64,000 bases of DNA from Cucumis sativus (GCF_000004075.3 NC_026657.2:38798732-38862731), one strand, 5' to 3'; counted from the stretch's first letter, positions 24,040-37,700 are shown. Program-made: numbers and translations. The notes: generated by a model not told the origin, from the sequence alone.

Positions 24040-26786
24040 ATGGCTAATTATCCACATTACCGATCTCAATTTGGAGATACAACTTTCACTAAAGTCTTTG
24101 TTGGTGGTCTTGCTTGGGAAACTCCCACTGACCAAATGCAAACTTATTTTGAACAATTTGGTGACATTCTTGAAGCTGTTATTATCACTGATAAAAACAC
24201 CTCCAAATCTAAAGGATATGGATTCGTAAGTCTTCTCTCTCTCTATCTCTCTTTCTAACTCTCTCTCTCTCTCTCTCTTCCCTTTCTTAGACGTGATTTG
24301 TTTGAGTTATTACAGGTCACATTTCGTGACCCTGAATCTGCAAGAAGAGCTTGTGCCAATCCTAACCCAATAATCGATGGAAGACGTGCAAATTGTAACA
24401 TTGCTGCATTGGGTCGACCTCGGCCTTCCCCTCCACGAGGTTGCTCATTTACTTTAATTATTTACATATTTGTTATGAATATTGTTGGTTTGGTTTTGCT
24501 TTTCTTAATAAAAATTGTTTTGTATTTAGGACGAGGGCAAAGTAGTGTAAATCCATATCAAGGAAGTACAATGCAGGCACAAGCAACACCATCCTATGGT
24601 GGAGTCCCGTCCCCGTTAAACCAGCCACCCATTCCTCCGCCGCCTCCGCCTGCACCCCCCGTCGTATATTCACCATACGGGTTAGTTCATTTTATTATTA
24701 CTATTATTCATTTGTAAAACAATAAAAGTCTTATACATTGATTACCATTAAACTAAAATTACTTTAGTCAAAGTTTATTTAGAAGTAGGGTATTGAAAGT
24801 TGAAATTAAAAATCAAATATTGGGATTATTGATTGTATAAAGAGAAGATTATGTGAGTGTATGAATTGGGTGTATGATGAGAGAAACACATGGACTCATG
24901 TGGGACTTTCATGCAACCTTTTCCTTATCTTAATAATTATTATAAGTGCATATACATCATCAGTATAATTCTTGTTTCACCTCTTATTTATAATATACAC
25001 ACACATATAACTTTCTAAAGTAAATGGTAAATTTTCCATCACCGGAGAAATTTAATTTTCAGTGAAAGTGGTCCAATCCATCACTAGAAAATTTTCATTA
25101 TTAACTTTGTTTGTTGGTTGTCATGAACGATAACATTAAAATGCTGTTGTTTTTCTGAACCCAGATAATATACAGCAGTTTTTCTTTTTTCGTAGACTTT
25201 GTTTATTCAAACACATTTGGAACGTTGAGTTTGTTAGTATAGAGATTAATTAGTGTTGATCTTAGTTAAAACAAGCTTAGAAAGAAACGAAAGAACAGTA
25301 GTGTGAGTTATTGATATTTCATTTCCTGAGGTTGTGAGGTTTGAATAAGAAAGTTTGAGTTGTTGTGAGTTATTGATTTTTGAGCTATTATCCTCAATGT
25401 GGTCATAATGAGTCAAAAACTGTAATCACTGTGATTTGTCAGCCAATTTTTTTTACCTGAACTACTGACAATGTAGAAAGAAACCAAACAGCTCCTCCCC
25501 CACCCACCAATCAACAAACCCAAAACCACTACACATCTGTACAACTGACCCACCAAACAGAAATCATGCACATACTTCAATATTATTTTACTAATCAATT
25601 TGGGTTTTGTTTTGTTTTGTTTTGTTTTGCAGATACCCAGCTTACAGTCCAGATTATGGGTACCACCACCACCATCAAGTTAGCCTCTTTTCTTTTCCTC
25701 TTATAAACATTTTTCATTGAGAACAGTTGGTGATGAGCATGAACCATATAACTTACAGAAAATGGTTGTATATATTTGAACAGGCAGTGTACAATCCACA
25801 AGTTCAACAGCCACAAATGTATCAACAAACTCCATATTATTATGGTTATTCATCAAGAGGAACAACATTCCCAAATCCTTCACAATCACATCAACATCCT
25901 CGATTATTACTACCTCCTTCATATGTCTACTACCCTCCCCCTCCCCCTCCTCCTCAATTTGAACCTTCTTCCTTCAATTATCCCCCTCAACCTCAACCAC
26001 AGATAATTCGACACCGTTTTTCCTCAACAGGTAACTTTATTATTCAAAATTCTTGAAATTATATATATATATATATATACCTGACAGGAATAGGATAAAT
26101 AGAGATAAGTGGGGGAGAGGTAGGGGGCCATGTGGGTAAAGGGGAAGGGCATGTGAGTGAGCTGTCTTTGGGCCAACGAAAATGGTTGAAAGGAAATTGA
26201 TGACAGAGTAGCATTTCCATTATATAAAGACAGCTACTGCCACTCTCACCTGCATTTCCATGTGTGTGCCTTCATTTCTCTTTTCCTAAACCCCCCTCCT
26301 ATATTTTACTCTTTCTCTAAACTAACCCCCAACTTCTTTCTCTCTTTTCCTTTTCACTGTTTCTCTTATTTACCACTAGATTAACCCATGAAGTTTTCCA
26401 CTTATCCCCTCATTATTCATAACATCCTATCCTATCATATGAATATTATGATTTTGGTAAAAAGGAAAAAAGGTTAATGATGTATTGAGTTTTGCCATTT
26501 TAGTAGAGTAGACCCAAATGTAATATAGATAGCTGTGCCCAGCTGTGTTTGAAAATGGACCACCTTCAAATTCCAAAATTTGCAAACCCATTTTTCTTTG
26601 CATTCCAAGTTAGGATTTTCCTTTTTCATTTTATTTATGAGATTGTTGATATTAAAAAAAGAAAGGAAAGGAAGAAGTGAATATTGATATTAATTGTGGG
26701 TTTCAGATTCACAGACATCACAACAAACTCCAACAGAAGCTGAAGCTGGAGGTGTTACTTCTGATATTCAAAGTCCAACCTCTTGA
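24040..26786 (+). CDS. Single-RRM RNA-binding protein (RBM24/RBM38-like plant family)
   Basis: Six exons join in frame: 24040-24225, 24316-24439, 24530-24680, 25633-25678, 25784-26030 and 26707-26786, giving 277 residues. One RNA recognition motif occupies residues about 17-93. RNP2 is KVFVGGL (18-24), and RNP1 KGYGFVTF is split by intron 1 after the Phe. The segment [13 protein letters not shown] closes the RRM. The rest is low-complexity: a poly-proline run ([12 protein letters not shown]), Tyr-Pro-rich [19 protein letters not shown], and Gln/Tyr/Pro-rich repeats ([15 protein letters not shown]). This is the layout of the plant proteins related to animal RBM24/38, for example Arabidopsis At1g78260 and At1g22330. 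Prion-like tails of this kind often support condensate formation. Targets are not deducible. Intron 1 is nearly a (CT)n tract, and intron 5 is GC-richer and contains a fold-back. Confidence 0.92.
24228..24281 (+). repeat. CT-rich repeat in intron 1 of the RRM gene
   Basis: Interrupted (CT)n over most of an intron of about 90 bp, forming an unusually long polypyrimidine tract before the acceptor at 24315. Confidence 0.85.
24681..25632 (+). other. Intron 3 of the RRM gene
   Basis: A 952-bp intron with no coding frame or recognisable element. It ends in (GTTTT)n directly before the acceptor CAG at 25632. Confidence 0.8.
26031..26706 (+). other. Intron 5 of the RRM gene with promoter-like block
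   Basis: A 676-bp intron, GC-richer than its surroundings at 26100-26300. It holds a TATATAAA sequence at 26221-26228, CT-rich sequence after it, and an inverted repeat pairing 26153-26169 with 26226-26249. This could be an internal promoter or a structured RNA; neither is proven. Confidence 0.4.
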
Positions 26787-29700
26787 GAATTAAATTAAAA
26801 TAATTCAACAAATTTTAAATCAAACCCAATTCCAAATTATTATTATGGAGATAGAAAATTTGTATAAAGTTGATGGATTTGACATTTTATCTTTGAGATC
26901 GATCCTCCAATTCTTTTTTCTTTTCTTTCACCCATTTTTATCTCTGCTTTTCGCAGAGATTGGAAGGCCAATTTTTAGACCAAATCCATCTTTTTCTTTT
27001 TTTCTTTCTATCTCCATTCCTCTTGAGAAGAACTTCATCTAATCCACAACCCACTTTTTTTTTTCTTTTTTTTTTTGTATTATTATTATTATCAAGTTTA
27101 ATGTATTGGTGTTATCATTAATCCCATGTTTGGTTTAAGGAAGATATGGGAATTAATTTATGATCAATTGAACTATTAATTGATGTAGTTGTCACTTTTT
27201 TCTTTTCGTTTGGGTTTAATTCTTCTCATTGGAAATATGTCTATGGCTTTACAGTAAAGGGAGTTAGGTTGTTGTTGAATTTGATAATTCATGCAACCAA
27301 AAACTCAACTTGCAAGGATCATTATCATCATCTCATTTATGGTATGGTTTCAATAATTAGTTAATGGGTTTAGTTTTTAAAATGTTCAATTGATTAATAT
27401 GTTTCAACCCCTTCCATGGTATGATTGAGCTAGAGTTTTGTAGTTTTTTTTTCTTCTTATTTTAAAAAGTGAAGATTTGAATCTCGTAAATCATATAATA
27501 CATTCAAATTTGTTGTTTATGGACGCTAAGAAAATATATAGTTTTATAGTTAATTAATTAAATGCTATAATAAAAAGTCACCTATATTGAAAGAAAATTG
27601 TTAATATAGCATAGGTTGTTGATAATGTTGTCATTTGAATCTTTTGTCTTAGTCGCTCTTATTGTGGAATTGACCTTTGACTCACTTCATTTGTTACAGT
27701 ATTATGCTTACCATACTCTGCTTAAGATCACGCAAATAGTGTATAGTTCAATTAAGAATATGAGAAGTAATAAGGTTATGGTTCTCACTTGGAGATTAAT
27801 TACTCTTCTCTTGGAGGTCTTTAATTAATTGAAGTTATTTATAATGTTTTTCTTCTTACAATGACATGTAATTTGAGTGATATTAAGGTTAGTTTTCAAC
27901 GCTCGAGTTTGTAAAGTGTTAAACTAAGTCAAACTTAATTATTTCTCAATTGATAGACATTAGTTTAAGGTAGGCATACCCATGAATTTTGAACCTTAGT
28001 TTGTACAATCCTCAACCATATAATAGGCAAAAGAAAGACTTTCATACATATTTTGAAATACAAAATGATTTATACACTTTAGAAAGAAAAATACCTAAAT
28101 TTAGTGCGAAATTTCATAAATGTCATAAATTAAAATTAATTTTTTATGTTTTATGATTTGTTACATATATAGTTCTGCATATATTCAATAATACATACAC
28201 ATATTTTTTTTTTCACATATTGTCGCATTTATATACCACTGTATACACGGATTATGTATCTAATCTTTTTTTTTTTTTTTTGAATTCTTACATATTATAT
28301 GTGTATATGTATATTATTATGATGATGTGATTTGTTACATATATACTTTATATATTTAATAATACGTAAATGTTGTTATATTCAATATACTCAATATACC
28401 TCAATGTATTTCAAATACGAAATATAAATTCCTACTACCTTTAAATTTTTGCCAATTTTTTTCCTCGAAAAATCACAGTACCAGTCAGCCGCCAATGTTC
28501 TTCTTCTTTACTGCTATACTTCCCTCAATCTTCTATCATTCCGTGTCTTTTGTGAAGAAAATTGAATCAGTATTCAACGTATTCGAAGAATGAAACTTTT
28601 ATATTTTGTTATTAAATTTCCTAAACCGTAACCCACATCCTTGATTTATCTCCTTGTCAATCCACCTTCTATAAACAAATTGATATAAGAACTTTTAATT
28701 CATAAAATATAAATCATACTATTCAATATAAGCTATAATTATGTAGAATATATTAAAAATAATGTAAAACGAAAGAAAAAATGGACAAAGAGAGATTGGA
28801 AAGTGATAGAGAGATCAAAAGGAAAAGTTTTTTTTTTTTTTGAACAAAATCACCCAAATAAAAAAAATTATGAAACAATTTTTATTATAATATTAACACA
28901 GTCGGATCAATCACTTGTCATATTTACATAAGATATCTAATAGATGTAAATATTAATTATGGTTCACTTTTCTTTTTTCTTTTTCTATTTTTTAATATAT
29001 TATTAATAATATACGTTGATAAATCCCCATTCGCACCTTATATTTGTATAAAATATTAGTCAATTTAAGACATTTATGAAATTTTTTAAAAATTTAGGTT
29101 AATATAACCATTTTATGCCACACCAATTAAAATCGTTTGAGGAAAGTATAGAAGGAAGATTATGAAGGGCTAAAGCCCAAAAGATCTCTCACTGCGTGGA
29201 CGGCCCATGTTTGGGACGTTTTCCCTTTTAAGGCCCATGTTCTTATATATATTATATAAAGAGAAATTTTTACATTAAAAAAATCATGATTTGTAAGAGT
29301 TCTCTCTATTTAAAAAACGTCATTAACCAACATGAAACTCTATGATTATGCATGAGGAAGAGAGAATCAAGACATTAGCTCAACTTGGTTAAATCTAATT
29401 ATTTTCATTTAATAACAATATGTATAGTGGGTGTTCCATACCCAAAATATATATATAATTCAACTTTATGTTGCATATATATTTCAAATTTATTTACCAA
29501 ACTCACTATCCTTTTACTATTTGGCAGTGGAGAATTAGAGCCCTCAAATATTGAAATATTGTAAGAAAATACATTTAATAAATTATTCAAATTTTGACTT
29601 CCATTTTTCTAATAATTACTTAATTATGTTTTTTTTTCTTGGAATCATGGTTTTAATTACCAATCACAATCATACCCAACTTTCTACTTAATAGATAAAA

Positions 29701-30677
29701 AGAGGTAATATTTTTTAAATACTTTTTTCTTTTCACACGCAATTCAATTGAATAATATATATTATATGGTATTATTATGTAGATTAGTATTGTATTGATA
29801 TGATATGATATGATAAGATTTTTGGGTTAATAATGGAGGATTTGGTTGGGAATAAAAGTTATTTATTTGTTACTGTCTCTTCCACAATAATTATCTTCTC
29901 TTTCTTGCTAACATCACATCATATATTTTACAATATCTAAGTAAATCAATTACTATAAACGTGTACATTTGTTATTTAAAGAATGTCAAAAAAAAAAAAA
30001 ATGAAAAAACTTAATTTTCATTTTAAAAACAAATATTTAGGGAGGGAAATGTAGAAAAAAAAGTTAATAAAACATGATGCTTTAAAGTGTTTGTTTTTAA
30101 ATACAGTAAAATTATTGATAGATTGATTAATTTAATTCTTTTCTTCTTTAAAACAATTTTTTTTTTGTTTTAATTGGTGAAGTGAGTTTTATATATATAT
30201 ATATTTAAAATGGAAATTAAACACTTCAATAAATTGAATGCAATAAACATCTCAGAATTTAATGTAAAAGAAATCTAAAAAATCCAATGCAATAATTTAT
30301 CAGATAAATAACTTTTTTTTTAAAAAAAAAGAGAAAGTTACAACACCTCAACTTATTATTCGTATTGATTAACCTATTAGACATTTTTTAAAACACTAAA
30401 ATTTTGTAATTATTAATAATTGTGGAATGAGAGAATACAATATCTAACTTTAATGTAATTTATATAAAATTATTATGATATTTAGATTGCAAAGTATTCG
30501 GAAAGAATTAAAGAATGATGTGATATAATTAAGAAGTGACTTTATTATTCAAATTGGAAGTGAATATCTCATAAACATTAGACCATACAATAGACAATGC
30601 TTTATTCAACTAAGTTAAATAATGTCGACGTAACAATCAATTTTAGAAAGAAAGAAAAAAATGAATTGAAGATTGGA
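26787..30677. other. Spacer between the RRM and UGT85 genes
   Basis: The first 300-500 bp should be the 3' UTR of the RRM gene. The rest is AT-rich, with no coding frame above background. It contains a spaced direct repeat (28153-28195 and 28326-28367), T-rich runs, and an isolated block with two GGCCCA site II elements at 29190-29250. Confidence 0.65.
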
Positions 30678-32493
30678 TTAAGGAGATTGAAGAAGCACTT
30701 TATGAACCAAATCATTGAGATTCCGGGAAGACGAACCGGAGTGAGGCGTCGCCGCATCGCCCACCAATTTCTTCCATTCTTCAGCTCTGTTTCTCATCTC
30801 TTTCCCTTTCTCTCCTTCCATTAACTCCTTCACTTGCTTCTCAATCTCTTCTCTCTTAACATCGCTATCAACTTCCATTCCAATTCCCCATTCAGTGCAA
30901 CAATACCGGCAATTCGTTTGCTGTTCGGCGAAGAACGGCCAACAAATCATCGGAACTCCCGCCACTATGCTTTCGAAGGTGGAATTCCATCCGTTGTGGG
31001 TCAAAAATCCCCCTATCGCCGGATGTTGTAGAACCTCTTCTTGAGGACACCAGTTGGTTAACATCCCTCGTTCTTTGGTCACGTCGATGAACTCCGGTGG
31101 TAGTACCGCCGTGTCTCCGGCGACGAGATCCGGTCTAATGATCCATAAAAAGGTTTGGCCGCTGTTTGCGAGTCCCCAGGCGAATTCCTTTAGCTGATCT
31201 TTGGTCATTACTGTGATGCTTCCTGTGTGTTATTACGTACCCATTGAAGATGTGAATCAGAATCAATTCAATGCCAATATATCAAATTTTAATCTTAACT
31301 TATTGGGTTTTTTTTTTTTCACTAAAACGCGATGCTTTCATCTAATGAAGAATAAAACAAAAGTGATTTTCAAAAACGAAAAACAAAACCAACTAAAAGA
31401 CGATAAACTTCAGACATGAACAGTGATAATACATACCGAAGTTGACGTAAACGACAGAGTTGGGTGACTTTTGGTCAAGCCATTGAAGACAAGATGTGTC
31501 TTCTTTCCACAAGTTGGAACCGAGAAACTTCAAATGATCCGAATCATGGGATGCAACTTGTTGGAGGAGAAGTTGAAGAGGACCAATGGAGAAAACAGGT
31601 GGCAAAAGAGAAGACATAGCATTTAAAGCTTCTTGTTCTAATGAAGCTACTGTGTTTAAAACAATAGCATTTGCTCTTTTTGCTCTTTTTGTTTCACTTA
31701 TTATGAAATCAATCATCCCGTCTTCTGGATCTGTTGTTCTAATAAACGTTGGAATATCCCTTAACCGAACGTCTTTCATTCCTGGAATCCAATCTATTTT
31801 TGTATCCAAATATTGCTCGTTGCTTAAATAGCTTTCATCTACACAAACACACACAGTATATCATGCATGTGTGAGTTGAATGTTAGTCTTATATTTGATA
31901 AGAATCAAAGGTATAGCAGTATTTTTGTAAAAAAAATACAAATATAGCAAATTCTAATTAAAATATATAGGATAGGTACCTTTGAAAGGAGTGTAACCTC
32001 TCTCAACCAGTTGTTGATAGTGAAGGTAAGCCAAAAACCCACAAGCACTGGTCGTCCAAAACAAAACAACTGGGACCCCAAGTTCCTCTGCTGCATCAAC
32101 TGTGAAACTCATAACCCCATCAGACACAATACAGCTCACTTGTGGGACATTAGGATCACAATTCAGCTTAGAAACCAGCTCCTTAAACGGTTGCAAGCAC
32201 AAGCGTCTGGTCGACTGACACAACGACGGAATATCCTGAGTGGCATCGACGTCAGTCGGAGGAAGACCATCGGGGATCGATTCAAATTGAAACGATGAAA
32301 TACCATCGAGAGCTGTGGGGCCTCGAGATTTGAGGAGACGACGGTGGTTGAAGTCTGTGTTGACAAAGGTGATGTGAAAACCAAAGGAATGGAGAAGCTT
32401 TGCTAGCTTCAACATGGGGTTGATATGGCCTTGTGCTGGATATGGAATGCAAACGGCATGGGGCTGTTGTTGAGAAGTGGAAATGGAACCCAT
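30678..32493 (-). CDS. UDP-glycosyltransferase, UGT85A type
   Basis: Three exons on the minus strand (32493-31980, 31838-31437, 31222-30678) join to 486 residues, the usual length for family 1 plant UGTs. The N-terminal acceptor domain has [12 protein letters not shown] with catalytic His23 and its partner Asp125 in [10 protein letters not shown]. The C-terminal UDP-sugar domain carries the complete PSPG box at about 363-406, from [20 protein letters not shown] to WPFFAEQQ. The final Gln of the box favours UDP-glucose as donor. [32 protein letters not shown] and [19 protein letters not shown] are typical of UGT85A, whose members glucosylate cyanohydrins, terpenols, iridoids such as 7-deoxyloganetin, or cytokinins. 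The acceptor cannot be told from sequence. There is no signal peptide, so the enzyme is cytosolic. Both introns are phase 1. No breaks are seen. Confidence 0.93.
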
Positions 32494-32572
32494 ATCTCTG
32501 ATGTTTTTGCTGGTGATGGTGTTGTTTTGAATGTAGAGTTTGTGAATAAAAAATGGTGGAGCTCTTCAGGGG

Positions 32573-32579
32573 TTTTATA
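32573..32579 (-). promoter_or_regulatory. TATA box of the UGT85A-type gene
   Basis: TATAAAA on the minus strand about 80 bp before the ATG, which leaves room for a leader of about 50 bases. Confidence 0.6.
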
Positions 32580-34390
32580 GAGAGAGCCTTTATTGGGAGT
32601 ATGGAGGTGTGATTGTTAGGGGTTATTTGTTCACTTTTGGTGTTTGGTCAATTATCTCGGCATTAAAATATAAGAGAGAAATATGTAGAGAGAACTAGAA
32701 CAACTCCAAATTCCTCTCTATGACACAAATTTGACTTGTCATTAAGAATTTTACAACACACCAAGTACGAAAATTTTCTCAACCCCTTTATATATATATA
32801 TAATTAAAATTAATAATATCAATGTTAAGTAGTCTAGCTATTTTCTTAAAAGAAAAAAAAATTAAAAAATCACTTGACAACAATTACTTTAGATGCTATT
32901 GGATGGAGAGGTAAATGAACGTGTAGAGCGCTCAAGAGAGATAAATTATGTATACGATAGTGATTGAAAATATGTAGTTTTGTTGGTTTTTATCTAGTGG
33001 TTATTAGACATACCCATATTGTAGCACATGACATTACGAAACAAAAAATTTGTCACATGAAGTTAGTTCATGTATAAAATGAGAGCTTTGAAAAGGACAT
33101 CAATATCAACCATAAGTAACACTTTGACATTTTGTCTTGGTGTGAGGGTCTACTTAATTTACCATTTTATGTGTATTTCGGACATATGGTTGTTCATTCG
33201 TGGAGAATCATTTTTTTATAGAAAACAAAATAATTTCCCGATTAAAAGATTAGGTTTCTGAACATGGTTTGTATAGTTTACGTTCTTTTGAAAACTTAAA
33301 GAAGGTTGTTCAAACTCACAAAACTATAGAAATAAAATAAGTTTTATATATTAAAAATCATGAGAGCTTATTGTGATGTGAAAACAAAAGGAAAGAGTCG
33401 GAGGAGGAGGAGAAAGAGGGAGGTCGGCATATGTTAAAAGAAAGAAAGGAGTGATGGGAAGTCCCATTCCGATACTGACCCATAACTCCAAATATCGATG
33501 CTGTGTTGTCCACAAACCATATAATATAATAAACTTTGTTTTATTTTGGAAAAGGAATAAAATAAAATAATCATACACCAATGTGAATAAAATTTGTCAA
33601 TGTTAGCTATTTAAAAACAATATGTTCTGCTAATATATCAAGTTAAATATAGTGTCAATTATAATTTGGTTTCATATGCAATGATGTCATTCTTACCGTA
33701 CCTTACTTTTCCTCTAACTCATTTCCCTTTAACATTTGGCATTTGCTAAATAAAACATAAAAAGGGACTTTTTCTTTTATAAAAAGTTTAAACATTTTGT
33801 TTATTTTGTTCTTTTTTAGATTTTCTAAAATCAAATTATTATTTTTAAAAATATAATTAGTATTTATTGAAATTGCTTGGACTAAAGTTTTACCCTTAAA
33901 AGTTTAGGGATAAAAAATTAAAAATACTTTCTCTAAATTTCTTCCCAAACTTATTATTATTTTATCATAATATTTTAAAAAGTATACACAATAAATAATA
34001 TATATATTAATTATGTATTATATTGATAATGAATTTGTGGTGTGAAGAAATTAATTAAACGAGGTATTAAATAAAAACGTACAAATTATTAAAAGTAATT
34101 CGAGCTCCATTCGATTATATGTATATTGTATGGAAAAAGATTGAATTGACTTTGATGATTTATAGTTGTTGACAATGTTGAAAAATGGATTGATCGGTAA
34201 CATTTGAATTTATGTAGAAACATAATTCAGATTGCTTTAAGAAACCAGAAAAAATGAGCAACAGAATGGTGTGAAGTCATTAACATTATTCTAAAGCTCA
34301 TATTAGTAGGAAGTTGAAATGAATGAAAGTAGGCACTACTCCATGATAGTATTAAACATTACAAGACCTCCATGGTACTGCGACCATGTG

Positions 34391-34735
34391 TTCTACTTTA
34401 GTTCTGTCTAAGCAATCTATAGTCTCTTGATGAGTCCTCTAACCTATTGTTAGGTTTTCTCGTGAGCTCCCTAAGCTATCTTTAATGCTTCTTTATGAAT
34501 TTTCTCAACTACATTCAAATTCTACATGGATTCTTTAAGTTACCACTACACTACCTCATGGGTCTTCTAAAGTTATGTTACCCTCTAAGTTCCTTGTATA
34601 CCCTTTGAACTACCATTTGGCTTCTTAATGGATATATCCATGGGTCAGTTCTACATTTTTTCACGAATGTTTTGAGCTATGTCTAAACTTCTCGTAAATT
34701 CTCTAAGCTCTTTGTACGTCATCTAAGTTACTTCT
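34391..34735. repeat. Degenerate minisatellite, unit about 32 bp
   Basis: About ten imperfect copies of a unit close to 'ttctncatgnattctctaag' followed by 'ctaccnttaaa' can be read in a row. Clear starts lie near 34424, 34455, 34489, 34520 and 34552. Copies differ by many substitutions and small indels, so the array is old. No ORF runs through it. Confidence 0.6.
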
Positions 34736-37700
34736 ATATCCTCCCCCATGCCCTCTCCAAGTTATCAATACTTTGGGCCAATTCCTTTTTGATTGGTCTC
34801 CCACAATCCTCTTAAATCCCCTATCTTTTTAAATTCTCGATCTCGATTATTTGACTTAAGTGATAAATCAAGGGGTCCTATCATGCTAATGAAAGTTTGG
34901 ATTATTCGTCCAAACATTATATAATAAAGATGAGGAACTTTATCTTGGGAATTAATGAACCAAATTAAATTGGGTAGAAATAAATGTTGACTTTCTATAA
35001 TATTGAATTGATGAGTAATAAAAGGAAAAGAGTCTACTTGGGCACTTCAATTGATTAAGATATGGAATTGGTGGAATTCCAACCCATTCTGCCAAATAAT
35101 TAATGCCTCACCAACACTAACTAATATCTACCCTCATTTTTCACTTTTTAATTCTCCTTTTTCTTTATTAACAAAATTAATATTTAAGATTAAAGATTAT
35201 CAAAATATTTAATTTATAAATATATTGTCTCCTAATTTTAAATATTTTTTCATGTCTTATTGATTGAGTTAAGTTCCATTAATATTTTACTCATCACTTT
35301 GATATAACACTATTTAGACTCAATTAGTAAAATCTTAATACTTCAATAAATTTTAATTCTGTATTGATCATCTAATTAAATTCTGGAGGCTGCCTTTATT
35401 GAAGTCATAATTACACAATAAATTAGTTTTTATTTTCATTTGGTGGCATGTATTAAAATGTTAGAATATTAGTAAAAAAAATACTTGGAGAGTTAGTCAA
35501 CATATTTGTATTGATTTAAATGTTAAATATTGGTAGTGTAATAAATTTTATACTTCTTTTATGCATTTTGTTAGAAACGGTAGGATTTTAAGTAATTTTA
35601 ATTTGTAGCGGACTTCAAATAAATTCAGGTGTTTGATATTAGTAGAAAAAAGATTAATTTTTAAATTAAAAAAATATTTCAAATCTTGTTTTTATTTTAA
35701 ATTTTTTTATAGCTAAAATGGTTGGATTTTGGAGGATTTAAAATTATATTACATATTTAACTTTACCATTTTCTAATTTTTAATTAACACAATTCTAAAT
35801 AAAAGTCTATATTAGTAAATTCTTAACTTGCTTTTCCTTTTTAATTACCATAAAAAAAAAATACATGCAATTTTAAATCGTTTCAAAAAATAAAAAGTAA
35901 ATGACACGTGGCAATATAGATGCATGGATGTTGAAATAGTGACGCGTGGCATTTTAACTCTATCTATTTAATAATGTTTATAATATTCCATAGTTAAAAA
36001 GTATTATTTTAATTAGTAAATAAATAGTAACTTAATTTGTGTTAAATTAAATTGATATTTAATTATTTAATTTAATTTTCTAGTCGTTATAAATTAAACA
36101 TAAATATTTAAATTTCAAATTTTAAATATTTAATGTATGTATATATATACCTGATTCAAATCCAGAATATTGTAGAATAGTGGATAAAATATAAAAGATA
36201 AAAGATATATGATTGATGAAAAGAAATTAAAATTTGGTAAAAAAGGAAGGAGACAAAAATTGTGAGAGAGATAAATGGTAATTACAAACTTTGATGCTAA
36301 CCTTATTAATTAATTTCAATTTTGAAAGTGTGGGGATGCTACCAATTATGATGATCACTTCCCCATTTAATTTATTAATGCTATCAATTTCATATTTGCT
36401 TCAAACTTGGGGAATCACTTTCACTCTTTTTTCTTTCTTTCTTTTTTAAGCAATGAATATGAATACAAATCTCCCAGTGTTTGGCATATATATTAATAAT
36501 AATAATAATATACACAGAAACGAGATCATCTAACGTTTTTCCCTTTTCTTCTTAAGTTTGTAACTTCTTCGTAGAAATATACACGAAAACCTAATTTTCT
36601 GCCGCTCTATTTTTCTGTCTTTCGTCTTAAGTTTTTAAGCTGCGATATTCAACTTATTCCAATTCGTTTTCCAGGGAGTGTACGTCAGAGTACAAGTGTT
36701 ATGTGAACCTTGCGAAGCAATTGGTTTATTGTTCTTGCTTTTCAAGGAAGTTAACTCATCCACGGTGCAATAACTTTGATCTTAAATAATAACAACACAA
36801 TTTCTTTTTTCGTTTTCAAAAATTTTGACCAAATGTTTAAGAAATTTAATTGTTAAAGATATGATCACTCTAATCTTTGTAATGTTAAACTAATATATTT
36901 TATTAAAAAAGACGTTGTAAATATCTTCTTTGAAAAAGAAAAAATAAATCTTATAAAGGATTGATATTGAATATCAAGAAGAAAAAATTAGCCATGTTTG
37001 ACAAATAAAAGTATGCATTCATGTGTTTAGGTGGCTAATGACTTTTCTTATCAAGAAGTAGAAATAATAATAACAAAAAAAATAATGGATCATACTTATA
37101 ACACGACTTAGAGAAATTGAAATGACAAAAAATCTCAAAATCGGGTAAAACGTTGATAATAGTCAAAGCGCACTTTTTATAATAATTACTACGGATACAA
37201 TTATTATCGTTGCAAAGGTTGTAAGCAGTAGTCTATGATCATCAACCCAACATAATTGATAATACAACGACTAGTCTATATAGAAATGCAATCTTGAACA
37301 ACTTGAATTTCAAGACTTTTACATACTTATCCAAGTGAATAAAAAAGTTCAACAACAAACTCTTCAAAATTTAACAAAGAAAATAAATGCAAACTAAAAG
37401 TTTGAAAAATCTTAAAAAGTTAGTCGACAAAAAATCAAGCATATCACATTCAAATAGAATAAACTACAACGTAACATGTGTGCACGCAAATATAAAAAGA
37501 AGGAAAAGTACATATTTTCGTCTTTATGTTATATTTGGTCACTTTAGACCTAAAATTTCGAGTTTGGTTTTATTATAATATCTTATTTCAAAATGTTACA
37601 ATTTTAGTTATAGTAAGGTATGAGTTTTGTTTCAATTTGAATACTTATATGTTATACTTTTAACTTCATTTTTTCATTAAATACTCACTTTAGTCATTTC

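Noticed and set aside
26153-26249. Known microRNA precursor in intron 5 of the RRM gene
   Set aside because: The stem is short with a large bulge, and neither arm matches a conserved plant microRNA that I recognise; it is kept only as a structural finding.
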